A DNA stretch of 64,000 nt from UBA3839 sp963627995 (GTDB lineage: Bacteria; Bacteroidota; Bacteroidia; Bacteroidales; Bacteroidaceae). The notes under the pieces were generated by a model. The model was not told the DNA's origin. It did no database searches and was given only the letters and a program-made list of their open reading frames with translations. Shown here one piece after another: positions 51,381-58,894 of this stretch. Position numbers and translations under genes: made by a program. The stretch is from positions 1 through 64,000 of the forward strand of contig CAVGCV010000013.1 of NCBI GenBank assembly GCA_963627995.1, given 5' to 3'. Position 1 is the first letter of the stretch. Each line of letters starts with the position of its first letter.

Positions 51381-51454
51381 GGTGCGTTAGTTCAGTAGGT
51401 TAGAATATCTGCCTGTCACGCAGGGGGTCACGAGTTCGAGTCTCGTACGCACCG
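51381..51454 (+). tRNA. tRNA-Asp (anticodon GTC)
   Basis: 74 nt cloverleaf: acceptor GGTGCGT pairs with ACGCACC (51447-51453), discriminator G, D arm starting TAGTTCAG, anticodon loop CTGTCAC with GTC at 51415-51417, T arm ACGAG-TTCGAGT-CTCGT. The genomic 3' end is followed by CAA, so CCA is added after transcription. Confidence 0.97.
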
Positions 51455-51587
51455 CAAGGAAAGAAGGAGTTGGAATCACTCCTTCTTTTTTTGTTTCAGG
51501 CAGTTCCACCCGCCACACAAGACAGCCCAAGCCCACAAAAAAGAAACACACAAGCCCTCTGCGAGGAAACAAAAACAAGCACCATCC

Positions 51588-52322
51588 ATGAAAATCGGAA
51601 TCCTAACGGCCATGGAGTCGGAGCGCGCGCAAATCGCCGCGCTGCTGGACGAGAGGCAGGAAGTCAGCGGCAAGTTCAGCTACACCTGCGGCCGCCTGCA
51701 AAACAACGAGATAGTCCTGCACCAGTGCGGCATCGGGAAAGTGAACGCAGCCGTCGGGACGGCGGAGCTCATCCGGACGTACCAGCCCGACTGCGTGATC
51801 TCGACGGGCGTGGCCGGCGGCATCGACACCCGCCTGAACGTGATGGACGTGGTCGTCAGCGACCGCAACGTACACCACGACTTCGACCTCACCGAAGGCT
51901 GGGGATGCCTGCGCGGCGAAATCCAAGGAACGGGGCGTTTCTTCCCATCGGGCGCGCGGCTCGTAGAGACGGCGCGCAGCCTCAACAACCCCCACATCCA
52001 CGTCGGCCTCATCTGCACGGGCGACCAGTTCATCACCTCGCGCGAGGACTTGCAGGCCATCAAGGGCTATTTCCCCGACGGACTTGCCGTCGACATGGAA
52101 ACGGCGGCCATCGCGCAAACCTGCCACATCTACGGCGTGCCATTCGTCAGCTTCCGCATCATCAGCGACACGCCCGGCGCCGACGCGCACGTGCAGCAGT
52201 ACGAGAACTTCTGGACGGACATGGCCGACAAGTCGTTCGGCGTGACCCGCGACTTCCTGACGCGCCTGGGCGAACAGCCCCACGCCGCAGCCCACAGGAG
52301 CAGGCGACCTATTACAGATTAA
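51588..52322 (+). CDS. mtnN: 5'-methylthioadenosine/S-adenosylhomocysteine nucleosidase
   Basis: Cleaves MTA and SAH, by-products of SAM use. The 244-residue protein has ILTAMESERAQI (catalytic Glu), QCGIGKVNAAVGTAEL, ISTGVAGG, VDMETAAIAQ near 172 (second Glu) and ISDTPGADA (catalytic Asp, the usual SDxA region with TPG). 19 bp upstream of luxS, which takes the S-ribosylhomocysteine it forms; the two genes make a complete SAH recycling route. Confidence 0.95.
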   Translation: MKIGILTAMESERAQIAALLDERQEVSGKFSYTCGRLQNNEIVLHQCGIGKVNAAVGTAELIRTYQPDCVISTGVAGGIDTRLNVMDVVVSDRNVHHDFDLTEGWGCLRGEIQGTGRFFPSGARLVETARSLNNPHIHVGLICTGDQFITSREDLQAIKGYFPDGLAVDMETAAIAQTCHIYGVPFVSFRIISDTPGADAHVQQYENFWTDMADKSFGVTRDFLTRLGEQPHAAAHRSRRPITD

Positions 52323-52341
52323 GAAGAAAACCAGAACCACC

Positions 52342-52821
52342 ATGGAAAAGATTGCGAGTTTCACCATCAACCACGAGCTGCTGAAGCGCGGCGTCTACGT
52401 CAGCCGGAAGGACCGTGTGGGCGGCGGCGTGGTGACGACGTTCGACATCCGCATGAAAGAGCCCAACCGCGAGCCCGCGCTGTCGCCATCCGCCATCCAC
52501 ACGATGGAACACCTCGCCGCCACCTACCTGCGCAACCACCCCCGGTGGAAGGAGCGCGTGGTGTACTGGGGGCCGATGGGATGCCTCACCGGCAACTACC
52601 TGCTGCTGCGGGGCGACCTCACCCCGCGCGACATCCTGCCGCTCATGCAGGAAACGTTCCGCTTCATCGCCGGCTACGAGGGCGACGTGCCCGGCGCCTC
52701 GGCGCGCGACTGCGGCAACCACCTGCTCATGAACCTGCCGATGGCGCGGTGGGAAGCCCGCAAATACCTGGAGGAGGTGCTGCTGAAAGCCACGGACGAG
52801 AACCTGACCTACCCCCGGTAG
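52342..52821 (+). CDS. luxS: S-ribosylhomocysteine lyase (AI-2 synthase)
   Basis: Metal-dependent lyase giving homocysteine and DPD, the precursor of AI-2. The 159-residue protein has the HTMEH metal motif near 54-58, the catalytic Cys in GPMGCLTGNY near 83, and the third metal ligand in ARDCGNHL near 125. Intact. Paired with mtnN and ended by a strong hairpin. Whether AI-2 is used as a signal or is only a by-product cannot be told. Confidence 0.97.
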   Translation: MEKIASFTINHELLKRGVYVSRKDRVGGGVVTTFDIRMKEPNREPALSPSAIHTMEHLAATYLRNHPRWKERVVYWGPMGCLTGNYLLLRGDLTPRDILPLMQETFRFIAGYEGDVPGASARDCGNHLLMNLPMARWEARKYLEEVLLKATDENLTYPR

Positions 52822-52859
52822 CCGCGCGCGGACACAGCCACGGCTAAGCACAAATGAGT

Positions 52860-52907
52860 ATTCCGATACGCATTCCGACGGAGGAATGGGTATCGGAATC
52901 ACTTTTT
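52860..52907 (+). terminator. Intrinsic terminator of mtnN-luxS
   Basis: 17-bp near-perfect stem (52860-52876 with 52883-52899; one G-G mismatch) around a 6-nt loop, followed by CACTTTTTC. Confidence 0.85.
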
Positions 52908-53048
52908 CACACGACCGCTACCCACGGAGCGAGGTGCGGGCGCGGCAAAAACCCACTTTGTGGGTATTGCGGCGGGCGCGGAGAAACACGACCTTTGCAG
53001 CGTCAAGAACAACAAGGACAACCCACCCTCTTAACCCGCAGAACCGAC

Positions 53049-53558
53049 ATGAAGAAAATTGGCATCGTTTATGGTTCCTCCACAGGAACGTGCGAGTCCC
53101 TCGCAGGCGTTTTGGCCTCGAAACTCGGAGTGGCAGCATCGGACGTATTGAGCGCCGGCAGCCTGACCGTTGAGAAAACCGGCAGCTACGACGTGCTCTT
53201 CCTCGGGTCGTCGACCTGGGGCGACGGCGAGCTGCAGGACGACTGGTACTCCGCCCTCGAAGTCCTGAAAGTGGCCGACCTGTCGGGCAAGCAGCTCGCC
53301 ATCTTCGGATGCGGCGACGCGTCCTGCTACCCCGACACGTTCTGCGGGGCGATGGGAATCATCTACAACGCCCTGAAAGACACCGGCGCCACATTCATCG
53401 GCACGGGCGTGCCCACCGACGGCTACGACTTCAGCGGCTCGGAGGCCGTCGTCGACGGAACGTTCGTGGGACTTCCGATTGACGAGATGAACGAGGGCGA
53501 GAAGACCGACGCGCGCCTCGACGCATGGCTCGCGGCCCTGCGGCCCGAGCTGGCCTGA
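53049..53558 (+). CDS. fldA: Flavodoxin
   Basis: FMN electron carrier, 169 residues. Start at ATG 53049 (MKKIGIVYGSSTGTCESLA): phosphate-binding loop YGSSTGTCES, then FLGSSTWGDGELQDDW (first FMN loop with Trp) and FGCGDASCYPDTFCGAMG. Long-chain type by length. Single gene between luxS and the tamB region. A weak GACCTTTGC -7-like sequence lies at about 52990, with a 50-nt leader. Confidence 0.94.
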   Translation: MKKIGIVYGSSTGTCESLAGVLASKLGVAASDVLSAGSLTVEKTGSYDVLFLGSSTWGDGELQDDWYSALEVLKVADLSGKQLAIFGCGDASCYPDTFCGAMGIIYNALKDTGATFIGTGVPTDGYDFSGSEAVVDGTFVGLPIDEMNEGEKTDARLDAWLAALRPELA

Positions 53559-53615
53559 CCCGCGGCGGCGCGGAGCGCGCCCATAGCTTGAGATTACTTT
53601 TTAGAATTACGTGAA

Positions 53616-53702
53616 TATATTTGTAAAGCAGTGTTGTAAAAGAATTTTCGAATCTTTACAATAGTCCGGCGAGCAGCATCTTTGTGAAAAGGTGCTGCTT
53701 TT
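53616..53702 (+). ncRNA. Candidate small RNA or flavodoxin 3' element with terminator
   Basis: TATATTTGT at 53616-53624 fits TAnnTTTGY. About 55 bp on, a 12-bp stem with one wobble (53672-53683 with 53688-53699, GTGA loop) is followed by TTT, a good intrinsic terminator. Between them TTGTAAA/TTTACAA could form a second hairpin. A transcript of about 70 nt is possible; the simpler reading is that the terminator ends the flavodoxin mRNA 114 bp past its stop and the -7 match is chance. No -33 box is seen. Confidence 0.35.
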
Positions 53703-53845
53703 CGTTTGCCCCGCCTCCGCCCCGAGCCTGACAGAGGGGCACAGAAGCGCGCGGCGGCCGGCACGCATCCCGCACGAACGCCGCGCCAGGACGGACGGCT
53801 TGCGGCGCACGGAAAGCGGAGCCTGCGCGCCGTAAGCACGGGCGC

Positions 53846-54029
53846 GCCGCAAGGGGAATTTCCGCCCTCCGCAGCGCGGCGGAAATTCCAAGTACTTGGA
53901 AAAATATTTCCAAGTACTTGGAAGTTTTCGTCCAAGTACTTGGAAATTTTCTTTCTCCGCACACGCGCCAGCGTCCCTGTGCGGAGCCGCCAGCCCCCCG
54001 GCGCGGAGGCGGAGGAGACACGGCGCGGA
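53846..54029. repeat. 22-bp phased palindrome array, locus D (longest)
   Basis: CAAGTACTTG at 53889-53898, 53911-53920 and 53933-53942, period exactly 22. Flanking octamers continue in the same register: GCCGCAAG (53846), TCCGCAGC (53868), TCCGCACA (53956), TGTGCGGA (53978), GGCGCGGA (54000), GGCGCGGA (54022), nine units over 184 bp. It fills most of the flavodoxin-tamB gap (53559-54166), ending 88 bp before the tamB -7 element. Confidence 0.85.
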
Positions 54030-54116
54030 GACTGCCGGCGAGGGCGGCCAGGCACAGTTTTGTCGCGGGGCGCACATTTTGGGAGCAGTCCGTCCGCCGC
54101 AACGCGCGATTATTCG

Positions 54117-54125
54117 TATCTTTGC
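54117..54125 (+). promoter_or_regulatory. -7 promoter element for tamB-tamL
   Basis: TATCTTTGC (TAnnTTTGY), 41 bp upstream of the ATG at 54167. Confidence 0.6.
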
Positions 54126-54166
54126 ACACAAACACGGACACGCCCCGCGGCACACCCCCGGCCCGC

Positions 54167-57100
54167 ATGCCGCGACACTTCCCGAACATGGACACGCTGG
54201 ACTCCGAACACACACACCGCACGCCCCGCCCTGCCGCCCCCGGCGGCGAGCCGGGCGGCCCCGGCGCGGACGCTCCCGGGCCGCCGGGAGGGAAGGCCGC
54301 AGGCGCGGCGCGCGCCGCCGGCAAGGCGCTGCTGTGGGCGTTCTCCGCGCCGCTCGCGCTGATGGCCGTGCTCTCCGTCCTGCTCTACCTGCCGCCCGTG
54401 CAGCGGTGGGCGGTGGACCATGCAAGCCGCTGGCTGTCGGAGGCGACGGGCATGGAGGTGAGCGTGGGGAGCGTGCGGCTGAAATGCCCGCTCGACCTGG
54501 CGATGGGCGACATGCTGGCGGTGCAGCGCGGCGACACCGTGGCTTGCGCCAGGACGCTCGACGTGAGCGTCCGCCTCCTGCCCCTGCTGCGGGGCGAGCT
54601 GGAAGTCGTCAGGGCCGACCTGCTGTCGGCGCGGCTCAACTCGCTGCAGCTCATCGACGCGGCGCACATCAGCGGCCAGGTGGGGCAGCTGTCGCTCAGC
54701 GCGCACAGCGTGGACTGGACGCGCGAGACGGCCGTCGTGAGCCACCTGCTGCTGAAGGACGCGAGCGTGGAGGTGGCGCTGGCCGACTCCGTGCCGGAGG
54801 ACACGGCCCCGTCCGCGCCCTGCAACTGGAAGATACTCCTGCCGAGCGTGCACGTCGAGAACGTGCGCGCGCGCGTCCTGCTGTCCCCGCGCGCCGGCCG
54901 CACCTTTGCCGACGTGACGCTGGGGCGCGCCTCGCTGCAAGGCGAGCTGGACCTGGGCAAGGAGCGCTACTCGCTGCGGAACGTGCGCCTCGACCGCTCC
55001 GCCTGCGCCTACGGCAAGCCGGGCCGGCAGGCCGCGCCGGGGACGTTCGACGCCGGCCGCATCGAGGTGAGCGACCTGGCCGCCGACATTCCGCAAGCGG
55101 CCTACGACGGGCGGACGGGGCAGGCGAGCGTGGAGGTGGCGGGCCTGAGCGGCCGCGAGCGGTGCGGGCTGTCCCTGCGCGAGGGCCGCGGGACGGTGGA
55201 GATGGACTCGGCGAGCCTGACCGTCCCGAAGTTCCGCGTGGCGACCCCGGGGTCGGAGCTGACGCTGTCCTACCGCATGGACCTGAGCGCGTTCGACGAC
55301 CCCGCCGCTGGCAGCCCGGGCACGTTCTCCGCCGAGGCCGAGGGGCGGCTGGGCAAGGACGACGTCGCTCCGTTCGTGGCGGCCTGCCTGCCCGGGTTCG
55401 CGCAGGCATGGCCGTCGCAGCCGACGGCCGTCGCCCTGAAGGCCCACGGCAACCTGCGTCGCATCGTCGTGGACCGGGCGCGGGCGGCCATGGGCGGCGC
55501 GTTCGAGCTGGAGGCCAGGGCGGCGGTGCTGAACCCCACCGACACGCTGGGCGGCATGGAGCTGCGGACGGCGGCCAGGGCGCGGCTGCACGACGCGGAC
55601 TTCGCGAAAGGGTTCCTGCCCGAGGAGAGCAGGGGCGCGCTCACCATTCCGCACGGCACCGACCTGCAGGCCGGCCTGACGATGCGGGAAGGCCGCATCA
55701 GCGCGGAGGCCACGGTCGCCGTGGGCGACGGGCGCGTCGAGCTGGAGGGCGAGTACGGGCTGGGGAGCGGGGACTACACCCTGGCCGCCAGCGCGCAGCG
55801 GCTGCGCGTCCACGAGTTCGTGCCGTCGGCGACGCCCGTCTGCGCCACGGCCTCCGTCACCGCCGAGGGGCGCGGCCTCGACTTCCTCGCGCCCGCCACG
55901 ACGGCGCGCGCGGAGGTGGCGATGGACAGCGTGCGCGTCGGCGACATCGACCTCAGCCACTCGCGGGCCTCGCTGGCCCTGGAGGGGGGCGTGCTGACCT
56001 GCGGCATGGACTGCGACAACCCGCAGCTGCGGACACGGTTCACGCTCGACGGGAAGGTGCAGACCGGGGCCATCGACGCGCACATCGACCTCGACCTGCG
56101 GCACATCGACCTGCGGGCCATGGGGGTGGGCGGCGCGCCGCTGGAAGCGAGCACGAGCGGCGACTTCACGGTGAAGTCCGACCTCGACCGGCAGTTCCGG
56201 GTCGGGGCCAAGGTGGACCGGGTGAACCTGCTGATTGGCGAGCACCGCATCTCGACCGACACGTTCGACCTCTTCGCCGAGACCACCGCCGACACGACGG
56301 CGGCCACCATCAGCAGCGGCGACCTGCGCTTCGACTTCCACGCCCCGGACAACCTGCTCAGCATGGCGGACAAGGCGGGGCGGCTGGCGGACGCCGCCAC
56401 GAGGCAGGTGAGCCGCCATGAGCTGAACATCCACTCGCTGAAGCAATACCTGCCCGAGGCGACGCTGAGGATGAGGGCCGGGACGAGCAACCCTCTGCTG
56501 GGGCTGCTGGGCATCTACGGGCTGTCGTTCCGCGAGGTGCGGGCCGACCTCGCCTCCGCGCCGGCGACGGGGCTGACGGGCAACGCCCACGTCTATGGCC
56601 TGCGGGCCGACTCCGTCACGGCCGACTACGTGTTCCTCAGCATGGCGCAGGACTCGGCCTACATGGTGTTCCGCTCGGGAGTGACGTGCGGCGACCAGAA
56701 GGCGTTCCCCGGCTTCACGGCCTACCTGAACGGCAAGGTGTCGGCCGGGGAGGCCGACGCGCGCTTCACGTTCTTCGACAAGCAGCTGGAGAAAGGCGTG
56801 GACCTGGGCTTCCACGCCCTGGCGGGCGACACGGCGCTCAGCATCAGCCTCTACCCCTCCGAGCCCATCCTCGGCTTCCGCCGCTTCAAGCTGAACGACA
56901 ACAACTTCGTGCGCCTGGAGCGGCAGAACCGCGTGTTCGCCGACGTGCGGCTGACCTCGATGGAGGACAGCTGCGGCATCGCCGTGACGGCGCGGCCCGA
57001 GGGCGGCCTGCTGCAGGACGTCAGCGTGCTCGTCCGCCACCTCGACGTGGGGCGGCTGGCGTCCGTCGTCCCGGGCATGCCGAGGATGGAGGGGCTGCTC

Positions 57101-58894
57101 AACATCGACGCCAGCTACGAGCAGGACGCCGGGCACTGCCGGGTGAGGGGGACGACGGGCATCGACCGCTTCGCCTACGAGGGCACGCCCGTGGGCGACG
57201 TGCGCGCCGACTTCGAGTACACGCCGCTGGGCGGCGACACGCACCAGGTGCGGGCCTCGGTGTTCCACGACAGCCGCGACGTGCTGGACGTGGACGGCAC
57301 GTACAACGCCGCCGGCAGCGGCAGCCTGGACGCCCGCGTGGCGCTGGCCGACCTGCCGCTCGGCATGGCCGCGCCCTTCATCCCGGATCAGGCGGTCACG
57401 CTGGGCGGCACGCTCAGCGGCACGCTCAGCGTGAGGGGACCGGCCGGCAAGCCGGACATCGACGGCGAGCTACTGCCGCACGGCGCGACGGCACACTCCG
57501 ACATGTACTCCGTGGCCCTGCGGTTTGCCGACCAGCCCGTCGCCATCGCCAACAGCCGCGCCACGTTCAGCCGGCACGAGATTTACGGCGCGGGCGACAG
57601 CCCGCTGACCCTGGCGGGGTGGGTTGACTTCGCCGACACGGACAACGTGGACATGAGCCTCAGCCTCTACGGGCGCAACTTCAAGCTCATCGACGCGCCG
57701 CGCACACGCAAGTCGGTGGTCTTCGGCAGCATGTACGGCGACTTCTTCGCCCGCGTGAGCGGCACGCCCGACAACCTGAAGGTGCGCGGCCTGGTCAGCG
57801 TGCTCGGCAACACGGACATGACCTACGTGATGGCCGACACGCCGCTGTCGGTGGACTACCGGCTGGAGGACATCGTGACCTTCGTGGACTTCACCGCCCC
57901 GCCCGACACGACCGCCGCGCGCGCGCGCGCCACGTTCCTCGGCATGGACATGCAGATGGGGCTCATGGTGGAGGACGGCGCGCAGTTCCACTGCGAGTTC
58001 TCGGCCGACCGCCAGAACTACGTGGACGTGCAGGGCGGCGGCAGCCTCAACATGACCTACACGCCCGAGGGGGTACTGACGCTGCAGGGGCGCTACGTGG
58101 TGAACGAGGGGGAGATGAAATACACGCTGCCCGTGATTCCGCTCAAGACGTTCGCCATCGCCGGCGGCAGCTACGTGGAGTTCACGGGCGACCCCGCGAA
58201 CCCGTCGCTGAGCATCGCGGCGAGCGAGGAGGTGAAGGCCACGGTGTCGTCGGGGGGCGCAAGCCGCTCGGTGACGTTCAACACGGGGCTGAAGGTGGCC
58301 GGCACGCTGGAGAACATGGAGCTGCTCTTCACCATCGACGCGCCCGAGGACCTGAGCGTGCAGAACGAGCTGGCGGGGATGCCGAAGGAGGAGAAGAACA
58401 AGCTCGCCGTGGGGATGCTCTGCACGGGCATGTACCTCGCCTCGTCGAACAGCTCGGGCGTGACGGCCAACAACGCGCTGAACAACTTCCTCCAGAACGA
58501 GATCAACAACATCGCGGGACAGGCCCTCTCGACTGCCGTCGATGTGAACGTGGGCATGGAGCAGAGCACGCGCGACGACGGCAGCACGCGCACCGACTAC
58601 GCGTTCAAGTTCTCCAAGCGGTTCTTCTCGAACCGGCTCAACGTCGTCATCGGCGGGAAGGTGAACGCCGACGGCAGCACGGTGCAGAACGAGTCGGGCG
58701 CGTACATCGACAACGTGTCGCTCGAATGGCGGCTCGACAGCGGCGGCACGAGGTACGTGCGCCTCTACCACGAGAAGAACTACGACAACCTGCTGGAGGG
58801 CGAGCTGATTGAGAACGGCGGCAGCGTCGTGCTGCGCAGGAAGTTCGACAGGCTCTCCGACCTCATCATCTGGAAAAAGAAAGACGGACAATGA
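54167..58894 (+). CDS. tamB: Translocation and assembly module protein TamB
   Basis: AsmA-like bridge protein from inner to outer membrane, 1575 residues. A Pro/Gly-rich N-terminus of about 50 residues precedes one membrane helix (about 63-80, FSAPLALMAVLSVLLYLP); the periplasmic part is a very long run of short beta strands forming the lipid-conducting groove; the C-terminal TamB domain includes FSKRFFSNRLNVVIGGKV and VRLYHEKNYDNLLEGELIE (both in the last 120 residues). Overlaps tamL by 4 nt (ATGA). ATG 54167 is used; ATG 54188 (MDTLDSEH) is equally likely. In Flavobacterium TamB with TamL is needed for envelope biogenesis; here the role is inferred. Confidence 0.93.
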   Translation: MPRHFPNMDTLDSEHTHRTPRPAAPGGEPGGPGADAPGPPGGKAAGAARAAGKALLWAFSAPLALMAVLSVLLYLPPVQRWAVDHASRWLSEATGMEVSVGSVRLKCPLDLAMGDMLAVQRGDTVACARTLDVSVRLLPLLRGELEVVRADLLSARLNSLQLIDAAHISGQVGQLSLSAHSVDWTRETAVVSHLLLKDASVEVALADSVPEDTAPSAPCNWKILLPSVHVENVRARVLLSPRAGRTFADVTLGRASLQGELDLGKERYSLRNVRLDRSACAYGKPGRQAAPGTFDAGRIEVSDLAADIPQAAYDGRTGQASVEVAGLSGRERCGLSLREGRGTVEMDSASLTVPKFRVATPGSELTLSYRMDLSAFDDPAAGSPGTFSAEAEGRLGKDDVAPFVAACLPGFAQAWPSQPTAVALKAHGNLRRIVVDRARAAMGGAFELEARAAVLNPTDTLGGMELRTAARARLHDADFAKGFLPEESRGALTIPHGTDLQAGLTMREGRISAEATVAVGDGRVELEGEYGLGSGDYTLAASAQRLRVHEFVPSATPVCATASVTAEGRGLDFLAPATTARAEVAMDSVRVGDIDLSHSRASLALEGGVLTCGMDCDNPQLRTRFTLDGKVQTGAIDAHIDLDLRHIDLRAMGVGGAPLEASTSGDFTVKSDLDRQFRVGAKVDRVNLLIGEHRISTDTFDLFAETTADTTAATISSGDLRFDFHAPDNLLSMADKAGRLADAATRQVSRHELNIHSLKQYLPEATLRMRAGTSNPLLGLLGIYGLSFREVRADLASAPATGLTGNAHVYGLRADSVTADYVFLSMAQDSAYMVFRSGVTCGDQKAFPGFTAYLNGKVSAGEADARFTFFDKQLEKGVDLGFHALAGDTALSISLYPSEPILGFRRFKLNDNNFVRLERQNRVFADVRLTSMEDSCGIAVTARPEGGLLQDVSVLVRHLDVGRLASVVPGMPRMEGLLNIDASYEQDAGHCRVRGTTGIDRFAYEGTPVGDVRADFEYTPLGGDTHQVRASVFHDSRDVLDVDGTYNAAGSGSLDARVALADLPLGMAAPFIPDQAVTLGGTLSGTLSVRGPAGKPDIDGELLPHGATAHSDMYSVALRFADQPVAIANSRATFSRHEIYGAGDSPLTLAGWVDFADTDNVDMSLSLYGRNFKLIDAPRTRKSVVFGSMYGDFFARVSGTPDNLKVRGLVSVLGNTDMTYVMADTPLSVDYRLEDIVTFVDFTAPPDTTAARARATFLGMDMQMGLMVEDGAQFHCEFSADRQNYVDVQGGGSLNMTYTPEGVLTLQGRYVVNEGEMKYTLPVIPLKTFAIAGGSYVEFTGDPANPSLSIAASEEVKATVSSGGASRSVTFNTGLKVAGTLENMELLFTIDAPEDLSVQNELAGMPKEEKNKLAVGMLCTGMYLASSNSSGVTANNALNNFLQNEINNIAGQALSTAVDVNVGMEQSTRDDGSTRTDYAFKFSKRFFSNRLNVVIGGKVNADGSTVQNESGAYIDNVSLEWRLDSGGTRYVRLYHEKNYDNLLEGELIENGGSVVLRRKFDRLSDLIIWKKKDGQ

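Noticed and set aside
53846..54029. CRISPR array
   Set aside because: The 22-bp period has no unique 30-40 bp spacers; linkers are similar AT-rich sequence and no cas genes are present.
54110..57268. Long minus-strand frame opposite tamB
   Set aside because: Shadow of tamB: composition dominated by Arg, His, Val, Gln and Ala, no recognisable domain, and it would occupy the tamB coding region.
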